64,000 nucleotides of DNA, taken from contig NZ_JAKFGN010000001.1 in NCBI RefSeq assembly GCF_021502575.1, positions 620,001 to 684,000 of the forward strand. Direction: 5' to 3'. Under the pieces are notes generated by a model. It searched no databases. It was not told the origin of the DNA and saw only the letters and a program-made list of their open reading frames with translations. The stretch's first letter is position 1. The number at the start of each line of letters is the position of its first letter. This DNA comes from Bradyrhizobium sp. G127. GTDB taxonomy: Bacteria > Pseudomonadota > Alphaproteobacteria > Rhizobiales > Xanthobacteraceae. Shown piece by piece: positions 7,444 to 16,945 of the stretch. A program made the position numbers and the translations under genes.

Positions 7444-8421
7444 TCAGTCCAGCTTCACGCCAGCTTCGGTGACGACCTTCTGCCAGCGCACGGTTTCCGC
7501 CGACACCATGGTTGCGAAGGCTTTGCCCGTGACGTCGGGGACGTCGGAGCCGTTGCGCTCCCATGCGTCCTTGATCGCCTGCGTCTGCATGGCCTTCTGC
7601 AATTCCCTGGTCATGCGCTCCACGATGGCCGGTGGCGTGTTCTTCGGCGCGAATACGCCGTACCACGTCGAGACTTCGTAACCGGGGACGCCTGCTTCGG
7701 CGGCGGTGGGAATATCGGGAAATGCCGGCACGCGCTTTGGCGCGGCGACTGCCAGCGCACGCAACTTTCCATCCCTGATCTGCGCGGCCGATGAGCCGAG
7801 TCCGTCGAACACCAGCGGCACATGGCCCGCGACAAGATCCTGCATGGCAGGTCCGGCGCCACGGTATGGCACATGGACGATCCGGGTCTGGGTCAGGATC
7901 TTGAACAACTCGCCGGCGAGGTGATGCGTGGTGCCGCCGCCGGCGGAGCCGTAGTTCAGTTTGTCCGGGTTGGCTTTCAGATAGGCGACGAATTCCGCAA
8001 GTGTCTTTGCGGCGACCTTGTCGGGATTGACGACGATCACCTGCGGTGGCCGCGCAATCAGCGCCACCGGGATGAAGTCCCGCTCCAGATTGTAGTCGAG
8101 ATTGGGATAGAGCGCAGGCGCGATGGCATGATGCGCCGCGCCGACGAAGAAGGTGTAGCCGTCGGGTGCGGCCTTGGATGCTTGCGAGGCGCCCACCGTG
8201 CCGCCCGCGCCCGCGCGGTTTTCGATCAGCACACGCGTTCCCAGCTGCATGTCGAGCTGTGCGGCGAGAGGCCGGGCGAAGGCATCGGTGCCTCCGCCTG
8301 CCGCGAACGGCACGACGAATGTGATCGGCTTCTCCGGCCACGTCTGGGCCTCGGCGTGGCTGGCGACGGCGGCGCCGCCTAGAAGCATGAACAGGGCGAA
8401 CCAGTTGGATTTCAAATTCAC
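7444..8421 (-). CDS. Bug-family tripartite tricarboxylate transporter substrate-binding protein
   Basis: This 325-residue periplasmic binding protein of the Bug/TctC family captures a small carboxylate (or related ligand) for a TctAB-type transporter. It has a signal peptide (FALFMLLGGAAVASHAEAQ), the conserved opening WPEKPITFVVPFAAGGGTD, then LIENRAGAGGTVG and GYTFF. The middle carries PYRGAGPAMQDLVAGHV. The start is the GTG at 8421, preceded by GGAGGAAAAGCC; a longer frame reaching 8520 has no such signal. No TctA or TctB membrane gene is adjacent, which is common for orphan Bug proteins, so ligand and partner are unknown. It is divergent from the nickel receptor gene. Confidence 0.92.
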   Translation of the reverse strand: MNLKSNWFALFMLLGGAAVASHAEAQTWPEKPITFVVPFAAGGGTDAFARPLAAQLDMQLGTRVLIENRAGAGGTVGASQASKAAPDGYTFFVGAAHHAIAPALYPNLDYNLERDFIPVALIARPPQVIVVNPDKVAAKTLAEFVAYLKANPDKLNYGSAGGGTTHHLAGELFKILTQTRIVHVPYRGAGPAMQDLVAGHVPLVFDGLGSSAAQIRDGKLRALAVAAPKRVPAFPDIPTAAEAGVPGYEVSTWYGVFAPKNTPPAIVERMTRELQKAMQTQAIKDAWERNGSDVPDVTGKAFATMVSAETVRWQKVVTEAGVKLD

Positions 8422-8601
8422 GGCTTTTCCTCCCGAGGATATTTGATTGCGCCGCTTGTGCGGACGCGCTTGCCGGATAACTCCGGATCGATGACGAGCA
8501 GAACAGTTAGCATGATGCATTTAACGGTGCGAATGATCTGGTAACCCGGTCTCCCAGACAAGGGGGGCGTGTCGTCGCCGAGAGCGTCGCGAGGCGTATA
8601 A

Positions 8602-8629
8602 GTATGATGAATTATTGACAATATCATAC
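8602..8629. promoter_or_regulatory. NikR operator (nickel-responsive)
   Basis: GTATGA at 8602-8607 and TCATAC at 8624-8629 are separated by exactly 16 bases. This matches the operator GTATGA-N16-TCATAC established for Escherichia coli NikR in both half-sites and spacing. A TTGACA hexamer (8615-8620) lies inside it, so binding would block the promoter of the receptor gene just downstream. nikR itself is not in the window. Confidence 0.85.
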
Positions 8630-8634
8630 TCTGC

Positions 8635-11001
8635 GTGCGAGCGTTGCTATGCCGGTTCGGGTTGTGCGGGGGCGTACCAATTTCACGATTGAGCTTGGGA
8701 CATCACGCGACGTTGGCGATTTGCGGCGGCTCGCGACATCATGCGACTGCACGTTTCGGCACTTCGCTTCTGATCGGGGTTACTGCGGCAGCGGTGCTTG
8801 CAGTCGCATCGAGTGCATCGGCGCAAAGCAGCGCGCCGGCGGAGTCTGCGACCCTTCCCAACGTCGATGTCGTTGCGCCACGCGCGCGCCCGGCCCGCCG
8901 TGAAACATCGCGCGCAGCCCCGGTAACAGGGGCGACTGCTGCGGACACCGATCCTGATCAGGCACCGGTCGCGTCAGCCAGTGAGAAAAATGTGTCGGGC
9001 ACTGAGGTCAACGCCCGGCCGTTCTCGCGGCCAGCCGAGGCGCTGGAGGTCGTACCGGGCCTTATCGTTACGCAGCACAGCGGCGACGGCAAAGCCAATC
9101 AGTATTTTCTGCGCGGCTTCAATCTCGATCACGGCACCGATCTGGCGATCTCGGTCGACGGCATGCCGGTGAACATGCGCACTCACGGCCACGGCCAAGG
9201 CTATGCCGATCTGAACTTCCTGATCCCGGAACTGATCGGTTCGATCAATGTGCGCAAGGGGCCGTACTTCGCCGATGAGGGCGATTTCTCGTCAGTCGGG
9301 GCGGTCCATATCGGACTGATCGACACCGTCCAGAAATCAATGGCGCTGGCGACGGTCGGCAGCTTCGGCTACAGACGCGGGCTTGGGATTACCTCGACCA
9401 AGGTCGGCGAGGGTAACCTGCTGATCGCCAGCGAGGCCAATACCTACAATGGCCCGTGGGACAATCCGGACAAGCTGCGAAGGCTGAACGCGGTCGTGCG
9501 CTATACCGAGGGCAACGCCGCCGACGGCTTTTCGCTGACCGGCATGGCCTATTCCAATCGCTGGAATTCGACCGACCAGATTCCACTGCGTGCCATCACC
9601 TCCGGTCAGGTCGGCTTGTACGGTGCGCTCGATCCGACCGACGGCGGCAACTCCGACCGGTTCTCCATTTCAGGAAAATGGGCGCAGACCGACAAGGACG
9701 GCACGTCGAAGATCAATTTCTATGCGATCAAAAGCTCGCTCGATCTCTACAACAACTTCACTTTCTTTCTCGACAACCCGGATCAGGGTGACCAGTTTCA
9801 CCAGCGCGACGATCGCGTACTGGCCGGTGTGAATGCCTCGCACACGTTCAACACGATGTTTGCCGGATTGCCGATGCAGACCGAAATCGGCATCCAGAGC
9901 CGTTACGACGACATCAAGGTCGCGCTGTCGAATACTTACCAGCGGCAATACTTGGGGGGTACGCGCGACGACAAGGTGAAAGAGGGCAGCGTCGGACTCT
10001 TCATCCAGAATACCGTTCGCTGGACGGACTGGATGCGCACCGTCGTTGGCTATCGTGGCGACTTCTACACCACGAACGTCAATTCGCTTCTGACGCCGGC
10101 CAACTCCGGCAACGCCGCGGCGTCGATCGGCAGCCCGAAATTCAGTCTCGTGTTCGGGCCGTTCGCCAAAACAGAGTTCTTCGTCAACGCCGGTGAAGGA
10201 TTCCACAGCAACGACGCGCGCGGCGTCACCATCAGGGAATCTCCGTCCAACGACGGAACACCGGTGGATTCATCGCCGTTCCTGGTCAGGACGCGCGGCG
10301 CCGAAGTCGGCGTCCGTACCAGGATTATTCCCGGCCTCGACAGTTCCCTTAGTCTGTTTGTGCTCGACTCCAACTCCGAGACCCTGTTTGTCGGCGATGC
10401 GGGTGACACCGAGCCGAGCCGGCCGAGCCGCCGTTATGGCGTGGAATGGAGCAATCACTACAAGCCCGTCTCGTGGCTTCAGCTTGACGGCGACATCGCG
10501 GTAACCCATGCGCGGTTTCGCGGCGACAATTCCGCTCAAGCTGCCGCTTACGCTGAACTGGCCGGCAATCCGGAAGCGCAGATCGGCAACGCGCCGGGTA
10601 ATTTCATCCCGGGCGCGCCGAACATGATCGCCTCGGCGGGCATCAGGCTCGGTGAAAGAACCGGATGGTTTGGAGCGCTGCGCTATCGCTATTTCGGGCC
10701 GCGCCCGCTAACCGAAGACGGCGCGTTCATATCGCCCGCCACCGGTCTCCTGAACGGGCAGGTCGGTTTCAGGTTCGACAACGGCTGGCGTATCCAGCTC
10801 GATGCCTACAACCTGACAGACAGCAAGTCGGACCAGATCACCTATGCCTACGGATCGTTGCTGAAGACCGATGCGCTGTTTGCACAGTGTCATCCGGTAC
10901 AGATCGCGCCACCTGCGGTGTGCCAGACCGGCGTGATGGACCGGGTCTTGCATCCTGTCGAGCCATTCGCCCTGCGCCTCACCATGGCCGGACAGTTTTG
11001 A
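8635..11001 (+). CDS. TonB-dependent receptor, probable nickel uptake
   Basis: This 788-residue outer-membrane receptor has a signal peptide (hydrophobic core about 44-60, ASAQ cleavage). A short linker is followed by a plug domain (about 120-230) containing RGFNLDHGTD and MRTHGHGQGYAD at 181-192. A 22-stranded-type barrel runs to a C-terminal Phe (LTMAGQF). The His-rich plug segment could help bind a metal or metal chelate. The NikR operator directly upstream and the NicO-type permease nine bases downstream indicate nickel (possibly cobalt) uptake energised by TonB; this is inference from context. The GTG at 8635 is only six bases from the operator. A later start (for example TTG at 8689) is therefore plausible, and the first 20-30 residues are uncertain. 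Confidence 0.88.
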   Translation: MRALLCRFGLCGGVPISRLSLGHHATLAICGGSRHHATARFGTSLLIGVTAAAVLAVASSASAQSSAPAESATLPNVDVVAPRARPARRETSRAAPVTGATAADTDPDQAPVASASEKNVSGTEVNARPFSRPAEALEVVPGLIVTQHSGDGKANQYFLRGFNLDHGTDLAISVDGMPVNMRTHGHGQGYADLNFLIPELIGSINVRKGPYFADEGDFSSVGAVHIGLIDTVQKSMALATVGSFGYRRGLGITSTKVGEGNLLIASEANTYNGPWDNPDKLRRLNAVVRYTEGNAADGFSLTGMAYSNRWNSTDQIPLRAITSGQVGLYGALDPTDGGNSDRFSISGKWAQTDKDGTSKINFYAIKSSLDLYNNFTFFLDNPDQGDQFHQRDDRVLAGVNASHTFNTMFAGLPMQTEIGIQSRYDDIKVALSNTYQRQYLGGTRDDKVKEGSVGLFIQNTVRWTDWMRTVVGYRGDFYTTNVNSLLTPANSGNAAASIGSPKFSLVFGPFAKTEFFVNAGEGFHSNDARGVTIRESPSNDGTPVDSSPFLVRTRGAEVGVRTRIIPGLDSSLSLFVLDSNSETLFVGDAGDTEPSRPSRRYGVEWSNHYKPVSWLQLDGDIAVTHARFRGDNSAQAAAYAELAGNPEAQIGNAPGNFIPGAPNMIASAGIRLGERTGWFGALRYRYFGPRPLTEDGAFISPATGLLNGQVGFRFDNGWRIQLDAYNLTDSKSDQITYAYGSLLKTDALFAQCHPVQIAPPAVCQTGVMDRVLHPVEPFALRLTMAGQF

Positions 11002-11010
11002 CAAAGGGCT

Positions 11011-11760
11011 TTGCAGGTCGTCGATATCGGTTATGGTCCACCGTCATATGAGAATGTAGCGCGGATGTTTGGAATTCTGGGTTTTGGCTTCCTGCTCGGA
11101 ATGCAGCACGCGCTCGAGGCCGATCATATCGCAGCGGTCTCCAGCATCGCCGCGCGCCGTTCCAATGTCGGCGACATCGTCAGGCACGGGCTGACCTGGG
11201 GTTTGGGCCACACCTTGACCCTTTTCGTCTCCGCAGGCGCCGCGATCCTGCTCGGTCATGCCATTCCCGAACACGTCTCGCGCCCGCTGGAAACCGCCGT
11301 CGGTGTCATGCTGGTCGGGCTCGGTGCGCATGTGCTGTGGCGGCTATGGCGCGATCGCGTCCATTTCCATCAGCACCGGCATGGTGACGGCATCCAGCAC
11401 TTTCATTTGCATAGCCACGCCGCCGACCCGGCTCCGCACCAGCGCAGCGCTCACGCGCATGGGCACGGGTTCCGGTGGCGAACTCTGCTGGTGGGCCTGA
11501 TGCACGGCATGGCCGGTTCGGCTGCGTTGCTGGTGCTTGCAGTCACCCAGGCCGCCAGCCCGGAATATGGCCTGTTGTACGTGCTGTTGTTCGGAATGGG
11601 ATCGATGCTCGGGATGGGGGCGTTGTCCACCGTCATTGCAGTTCCGCTCGTCATTTCCGCGCGCTGGCTGACCTGGGCCAATCGTGCACTTCAAGGGGTC
11701 GTGGCCATCGTAACCATCGCGATCGGATCCATCACGATCTATGCGACGGCGTTGACCTGA
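11011..11760 (+). CDS. NicO/NiCoT-like nickel-cobalt permease
   Basis: This 249-residue inner-membrane protein has about six hydrophobic segments. The first helix carries HALEADH (H33, D38, H39), matching the HX4DH signature of nickel/cobalt permeases. A cytoplasmic or periplasmic loop at 118-152 holds 12 histidines, including HFHLHSH and HAHGHGH, as in metal-buffering loops of this family. It follows the TonB-dependent receptor by nine bases with AAAGGG as ribosome-binding site, so the two are almost certainly co-transcribed under the NikR operator: receptor across the outer membrane, permease across the inner one. The start is TTG at 11011; ATG at 11065 is an alternative that would keep the signature. 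Nickel is favoured over cobalt only because of the operator. Confidence 0.88.
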   Translation: MQVVDIGYGPPSYENVARMFGILGFGFLLGMQHALEADHIAAVSSIAARRSNVGDIVRHGLTWGLGHTLTLFVSAGAAILLGHAIPEHVSRPLETAVGVMLVGLGAHVLWRLWRDRVHFHQHRHGDGIQHFHLHSHAADPAPHQRSAHAHGHGFRWRTLLVGLMHGMAGSAALLVLAVTQAASPEYGLLYVLLFGMGSMLGMGALSTVIAVPLVISARWLTWANRALQGVVAIVTIAIGSITIYATALT

Positions 11761-11780
11761 GGCCGTTTCCGCTACAGCCG

Positions 11781-11809
11781 AACAAGCAATCTTGATTGCT
11801 CTGTTTTGT
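11781..11809 (+). terminator. Probable terminator of the nickel-uptake operon
   Basis: AGCAAT (11785-11790) pairs with ATTGCT (11795-11800) around CTTG, extended by AACA/TGTT with one mismatch, and runs into TTTT. It is a weak but well-placed hairpin, 20 bases after the permease stop. Confidence 0.5.
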
Positions 11810-11886
11810 CGCGCGTTGATATAGACTCCGCGAGTTCGCGGCGAACCTGCTGCGGATAGATAGTGCAGAGGTCATTGTCGCACGCG

Positions 11887-12759
11887 ATGCACGGAAGAGA
11901 CGGGCATACCGGAAAAAAGACGGCTTTCGTTTTCGCAGGCGGCGGAAGTTTCGGCGCGATCCAGGTCGGCATGATGCAGGCGCTTGCCGCTCATGGCGTG
12001 CAAGCTGATCTGATCGTGGGATCGAGCGTCGGTGCAATGAACGGTGCTTACTATGCCGGCGCGCCGACACTGGATGGCGTCAGAAAGCTGGCGGACATCT
12101 GGCGGGGCCTGACGCGGCAGGACGTCTTTCCGGTGTCGCTTCATTCGTTCCTGAACTTTTTGTGGCGCCGGGATTTCCTGATTTCGCACGAGGGTATTCG
12201 CAAGCTGATCGAGGATCATCTTCCGTACAAGAAACTCGAAGACGCCGTGGTTCCGGTTCACATCGTGACCACCGACATCGTGACCGGCGAGACGGTCGTT
12301 CTGTCGAAGGGCTCCGCCGCTGAGGCGATTGTGGCCAGCACGGCCATTCCCGGCGCATTCGCTCCGGTCAGATACAATGATCGTTATCTCGCCGATGGTG
12401 CGATATCGAGCAATACGCCAATCCGTGTCGCCATAGAAAAAGGCGCGCAGCGGCTCATCATCATGCCGACCGGATTTGCCTGCGCCGGTAGCGAGCCGCC
12501 GGTCGGAGCGGTCGCTACGGCGCTGCATGCGCTGACGCTGCTGATCTCGCGGCAGATGACCACCGAGCTGGAATATCTGGAGTCCACGATTGAATACTGC
12601 GTGGTGCCGCCGCTGTGCCCGCTGGTCGGCTCGCCCTACGATTTCACCCGCAGTGACGCGCACATCGTGCGGGCCATCAAGAGCACGGAGGCGTGGCTCG
12701 CGGATGGTGGACTCGAGAAAGGCGGCATCCCCGGCGAGATGCGTCCGCATAGCCACTGA
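11887..12759 (+). CDS. Patatin-like phospholipase
   Basis: This 290-residue hydrolase of the patatin fold has the oxyanion motif GGGSFGAIQVG near the N-terminus and the nucleophile elbow GSSVG (Ser47). The catalytic Asp is in ADGAISSNTP (Asp170). Together these form the Ser-Asp dyad of patatin-type lipid acyl hydrolases. No signal peptide is evident, so it is likely cytoplasmic or membrane-associated and acts on phospholipid or neutral lipid. ATG at 11887 is chosen because homologous domains start close to the oxyanion loop; an in-frame GTG at 11863 would add eight residues. It stands alone between the nickel operon and the glutamate-synthase-like gene. Confidence 0.88.
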   Translation: MHGRDGHTGKKTAFVFAGGGSFGAIQVGMMQALAAHGVQADLIVGSSVGAMNGAYYAGAPTLDGVRKLADIWRGLTRQDVFPVSLHSFLNFLWRRDFLISHEGIRKLIEDHLPYKKLEDAVVPVHIVTTDIVTGETVVLSKGSAAEAIVASTAIPGAFAPVRYNDRYLADGAISSNTPIRVAIEKGAQRLIIMPTGFACAGSEPPVGAVATALHALTLLISRQMTTELEYLESTIEYCVVPPLCPLVGSPYDFTRSDAHIVRAIKSTEAWLADGGLEKGGIPGEMRPHSH

Positions 12760-13028
12760 CCGTTCGGGGGGAAGTGAATGGAATAAACACCGGCAGAATT
12801 ATTGCTTTGCAATAAATTCAAAGGCCGCCCAAAGCTCTACCTGCACGATATGACACAATGACGTCGGATCTCGGGCCGGCATTCAGTCCGGTGATGTTGA
12901 ACCCTCCCGGTTTCGTGTATGATTTTCGTCTATCGCCGCTGTTCCGATTGGGCTATCGACCCGCGCGCTGAAACACGCCAACATGCAGATGTTGGGCGGT
13001 TTTGCCGAACCCGTTATCGAGGCCTTTC

Positions 13029-14696
13029 ATGCAAACGTTCATGCTGCTCTTCTCCCCTCGATTCATCGTTCTGACCCTCTGCATTTTCATCACCGCGCTG
13101 CTGGTTTGTGGCGCAATCTACGACTTCGAAGACATCGTGCTGTTCACGATTCCGATTGTGATCTTCGGGGCACTCTCGGTTCTCGGCATTCATGATCTGC
13201 TGCAAAAGAATCATGCTGTTCTGCGCAACTACCCTATCTCCGCGCATATCCGGTTTCTGCTGGAGGAAATCCGGCCGGAAATGCGGCAGTATTTTTTCGA
13301 GAGCGAAAAGGATGGCAAGCCGTTCAGCCGCGACACCCGCGCCGTCGTTTATCAGCGGGCCAAGATGGTGCTCGACAAGCGACCGTTCGGTACACAGGAA
13401 GATGTCTACGCCGGTGGCTACGAGTGGATGAATCATTCGGTGTCGCCGAAGCCGCTGGCCGATGAGCACTTTCGCATCACCATCGGCGGTCCGGACTGCA
13501 CGAAGCCGTATTCGGCATCGGTGTTCAATATTTCGGCCATGAGCTTCGGTGCGCTCAGTCCCAATGCGGTGCGCGCGCTTAACGCCGGCGCAAAGAAAGG
13601 AAACTTCGCCCATGACACCGGCGAGGGCGGCGTCAGTCCGTATCATCGCGAAAACGGCGGCGACCTGATCTGGGAAATCGGATCGGGATATTTTGGCTGC
13701 CGCAATCCGGATGGGACGTTCAACCCTGAACTGTTCGCGAAGGTCGCGAGCGATGACCAGATCAAGATGATCGAGTTGAAAGTCAGCCAGGGCGCGAAGC
13801 CCGGCCATGGCGGCGTGCTCCCGGCCGCAAAAGTATCCGAAGAGATTTCACGCATTCGCGGCGTGGCGATGGGCGAGGATTGCATTTCGCCGGCCTATCA
13901 TCGGGCTTTCTCGACGCCCATCGAGATGATGCAGTTCATCGGCGAGATGCGGCGCTTGTCGGGCGGCAAGCCGACGGGTTTCAAACTCTGCATTGGACAC
14001 CGCTGGGAGTTTCTCGCGATCTGCAAGGCGATGGTGAAAACGGGAATCTATCCGGACTTCATCGTTGTCGATGGCAAGGAAGGCGGCACCGGCGCGGCAC
14101 CCGCCGAGTTCATGGATCATCTCGGCATGCCGATGCGCGAAGGCGTCAGCTTCGTCCACAATGCCCTGATCGGAATCAATGCACGCGACCGCATTCGCAT
14201 TGGGGCGGCGGGCAAGATCGCCACAGGTTTCGATCTCGCACGCGCCATGGCGCTCGGGGCGGACTGGTGCAATTCCGCGCGCGGCTTCATGTTCGCTCTC
14301 GGCTGCATCCAGTCGCTGAGCTGCCACACCGACCGCTGTCCGACGGGAGTCACGACTCAGGATCCGACCCGCAATCGCGCGCTGGTGGTGCCGGACAAGA
14401 CCATGCGGGTCTACAACTATCATCGTGCGACCTTGCATGCGCTGGCGGAGCTTATCGCAGCCGCGGGGCTCAGCCATCCGCAGGAGATTCGTCCGATCCA
14501 CTTCTCGCATCGCATCTCGGGAACAGAGGTGCTGTCGTTCGCGCGGCTCTATCCGCAACTTCATCCCGGTGAATTGCTGGAAGGCAAAGTTGAAAACCCG
14601 CGCTTCCATGCATGGGCCTTCGCGCAGGCGGAGTCGTTTGCACCTCTTCCCGCCGCACCGGTTTCCGCTTTTGCGCCGGTTGCCGTGCGGGGCTGA
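13029..14696 (+). CDS. FMN-binding glutamate synthase family protein
   Basis: This 555-residue protein has two N-terminal membrane helices (FIVLTLCIFITALLVCGAI and a second around residues 35-50). They are followed by the FMN-binding synthase domain of the GltB large subunit (roughly 95-500). Conserved landmarks are SAMSFGALSPNAVRALN, HDTGEGGVSPYH, PGHGGVLP and the cysteine region LSCHTDRCPTGV, which in glutamate synthases binds a 3Fe-4S cluster. The glutaminase domain and a GltD partner are missing, so this is not a complete glutamate synthase; the reaction is unknown. ATG at 13029 follows GAGG; an upstream TTG at 13002 is less likely. Confidence 0.9.
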   Translation: MQTFMLLFSPRFIVLTLCIFITALLVCGAIYDFEDIVLFTIPIVIFGALSVLGIHDLLQKNHAVLRNYPISAHIRFLLEEIRPEMRQYFFESEKDGKPFSRDTRAVVYQRAKMVLDKRPFGTQEDVYAGGYEWMNHSVSPKPLADEHFRITIGGPDCTKPYSASVFNISAMSFGALSPNAVRALNAGAKKGNFAHDTGEGGVSPYHRENGGDLIWEIGSGYFGCRNPDGTFNPELFAKVASDDQIKMIELKVSQGAKPGHGGVLPAAKVSEEISRIRGVAMGEDCISPAYHRAFSTPIEMMQFIGEMRRLSGGKPTGFKLCIGHRWEFLAICKAMVKTGIYPDFIVVDGKEGGTGAAPAEFMDHLGMPMREGVSFVHNALIGINARDRIRIGAAGKIATGFDLARAMALGADWCNSARGFMFALGCIQSLSCHTDRCPTGVTTQDPTRNRALVVPDKTMRVYNYHRATLHALAELIAAAGLSHPQEIRPIHFSHRISGTEVLSFARLYPQLHPGELLEGKVENPRFHAWAFAQAESFAPLPAAPVSAFAPVAVRG

Positions 14697-14698
14697 CG

Positions 14699-16711
14699 TC
14701 AGAACTCGCCGTGCAACCGGCCTGAGAAGATCGAAACCGGTCCGCGGTCCGCATTGTAGGCGGGGTTTACGATCAGCTGATAATCCGCCGTGAAGGTGAA
14801 GGCCTTGCTGAGGGCCACGGCGTAATAGGTCTCGAGAATTCGCTCGTTGCCGTAGTTCAACCGGCCATCGCCGATCAGGAGACCCTTGCCGCCCGCCGCC
14901 AGAAAATCGCGGTGTGCGTTCGACAGGCCGTTGACGGCTCCGCCCAATGCGAAGGTGTCGGCGGGCCGGCCCCAATAGCTGCCCTTGATGGAAACGCCGC
15001 CAGACACGCTGCGGTCGATGTCCGTAAACGACAGGATCTCGCTCTGACCGTCGTTCCAGCTTGCGCGCGCGAAGATGCCGACGTCGGTGGCGACCTGCTG
15101 TTCCGCGTTGACGTAGAAGCCGTATTTCGATCGTTCGCGCCGCTCGCCGATGACAATATCGTTGATGTCGAGGCCGGGATTCGCAGAACTGATCCCGAGG
15201 ACATCCCGATAGTTGCCGGTGTTGCCCCGGTTGGCGAACACGCCGACGCGGAGCTTGCCCGGCTGGCTGAAAATCGCATGGCGTTCTTCAAATTCGACCA
15301 CCGCACCGCCGGTCTTGAAAGTGAGAACGTCGCTGTTGGGTTGCGACGGCACCTGGAACAGGCCGGCTCTGACCGCCCAGTCCTTGCGATTGAGTTCAAC
15401 GACAGCGCCGCGCGTGAAGCCCGGCAGATCTGCCGGGAAATCGTAAGCAGCGGAAGACCACATCGCCCAGTTCATGAAATCGGCGCGCGGGTCTTTCGCG
15501 TATGCATTGCCGTCGAAGTAATCGCCGACCGCAAACCGTCCAACGGTGACGGTGATGCGGTCGATATCACGCTTGCCCGGCAATTGGTTGGCGGCGTCGG
15601 CAACGTCTTCCTGCTCGCCGCCGAGACCGAATGTCTGGCGGAAGAAATAGCGCTGCGCACGAAATTTCGGATATTCCGCGCCGCCTTTCTGCGCTTCGCC
15701 GTTCGAGAACCCCGCAAGACCCAGCGTGCTGCCGATGCCGAAGCCCTGCGCCAGTTCAGGGTTGAAATAAAACTCTCCGCCTTCCCACAATCGCCATCCG
15801 AGAAAGGCGCCGACGGTCCAGGTTTCCCGTGTGCGGCCGGCGCCGGGAAGGCTGTTCATACCCTGATACGGCGAGCGAAAACTCGGATAGCCCTGCGTAA
15901 TGAGCGTGGTCTGGCCGTGGACGTTCCAGTCGGTCGATTCCGGAAGTTTTGGCGGCTTGATTGTGGAGCCGGAGGTCCAGGGCGGCGAATCCCAGAGCCG
16001 GTAGTTCAGTCCCAGCTTGACCGCGTGAACCTTGGCACTCGCCGTCACGTCGGCCAGCGGTACATCGCCAAGTCCGTAAGTCCGCGGGCCGAGATCGATG
16101 TAGTTGTATTCGACCTTGCCGCTCCAGCCGCCTCCCAGCGCGAATTCGAGGCCAGTGCCCGCGACCCAGCCGAGATGCATGCGGGCTTTCGTATCGATGG
16201 TGTTGCCAGCCGCGTCATTGAGGTCGATGTGCGTCCGGCCCCACGCGACGCCGCCGGTCACGTAAGGCAGCCAGGTTCCGAAGGCATATCCGACACGGCC
16301 CCGCGCCGTTGCGAAATAATCGAACGTTGTGTTGAACGGCGCTGCTACCAGCTTCGGGCGATCCAGCGGACTCGTAAACGAGATGTCGGCCTCAACGCCG
16401 ATCAGCCAGTTGGCCGGCAGTTGCAGATTGTAACCGGCCTGATAGCCGCCGATCAGGCCGGTGATGCTGTGCGGGAAAAACACGCCCTGCTGGGGGAGTG
16501 AATTTGTGCCGGGTCCAAGGCTGCCACCGCCATAGCCGGCGTGCCCGCCGATATAGAGACCGCTCCAGTCGAAAGCGTGATCGGCGCGCGCCGCCTTGAG
16601 CGGCAACGCACCCGGTACGTCAGCGCCGAGCGCGGGTGCCCATGCGCCGCCAAGCAGAATCCCGGCAAGGATCCCTGTGAGCAGTCCAGAAGAATGAGGC
16701 GGTTGTGTCAT
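14699..16711 (-). CDS. Two-barrel outer-membrane protein: Omp25-like domain fused to OprB-type porin
   Basis: This 670-residue exported protein combines two barrel domains. Residues about 45-260 begin DWSGLYIGGHAGYGGG and look like the eight-stranded Omp25/RopB-type barrel common in Rhizobiales. Residues about 275-670 look like a carbohydrate-selective OprB porin (WNVHGQTTLITQG, GRFAVGDYFD, DFMNWAMWSS, YYAVALSKAFTFTADYQ) ending in C-terminal Phe. The signal peptide core is LLTGILAGILLGGAW. OprB porins pass sugars across the outer membrane; the extra barrel may be structural. It ends three bases past the convergent glutamate-synthase-like gene. The start ATG at 16711 has only a moderate ribosome-binding site. 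Confidence 0.87.
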   Translation of the reverse strand: MTQPPHSSGLLTGILAGILLGGAWAPALGADVPGALPLKAARADHAFDWSGLYIGGHAGYGGGSLGPGTNSLPQQGVFFPHSITGLIGGYQAGYNLQLPANWLIGVEADISFTSPLDRPKLVAAPFNTTFDYFATARGRVGYAFGTWLPYVTGGVAWGRTHIDLNDAAGNTIDTKARMHLGWVAGTGLEFALGGGWSGKVEYNYIDLGPRTYGLGDVPLADVTASAKVHAVKLGLNYRLWDSPPWTSGSTIKPPKLPESTDWNVHGQTTLITQGYPSFRSPYQGMNSLPGAGRTRETWTVGAFLGWRLWEGGEFYFNPELAQGFGIGSTLGLAGFSNGEAQKGGAEYPKFRAQRYFFRQTFGLGGEQEDVADAANQLPGKRDIDRITVTVGRFAVGDYFDGNAYAKDPRADFMNWAMWSSAAYDFPADLPGFTRGAVVELNRKDWAVRAGLFQVPSQPNSDVLTFKTGGAVVEFEERHAIFSQPGKLRVGVFANRGNTGNYRDVLGISSANPGLDINDIVIGERRERSKYGFYVNAEQQVATDVGIFARASWNDGQSEILSFTDIDRSVSGGVSIKGSYWGRPADTFALGGAVNGLSNAHRDFLAAGGKGLLIGDGRLNYGNERILETYYAVALSKAFTFTADYQLIVNPAYNADRGPVSIFSGRLHGEF

Positions 16712-16945
16712 GCCGGGCCGAATCGGAGGACGTCATCGTTGTATCGCAGGGCATCAGAAACGATCCTTGCTTCCAAGCATTAAGCCTTCACTGCAAATGC
16801 TTCGCAACAGCGGCGCCGTTGGCATCAATCGGTTCGATGGACGAGCAGGTGGCCGCCCGGTCAGCCGAGCCATGACACCGGCCCATGACAATTGCGCGAC
16901 ATCGCGCACAGGTGCCGGAGCTGCCGGGCCGCGGGCAAATAAAAT

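Noticed and set aside
7182-7794. Open frames before and inside the 3' end of the Bug-family gene
   Set aside because: They cross the terminator hairpin and the antisense of a clear gene; translations have no similarity.
14912-16501. 529-codon frame antisense to the OprB-type porin
   Set aside because: A mirror of the G+C-rich third-position bias of the real gene; no motif or start signal.
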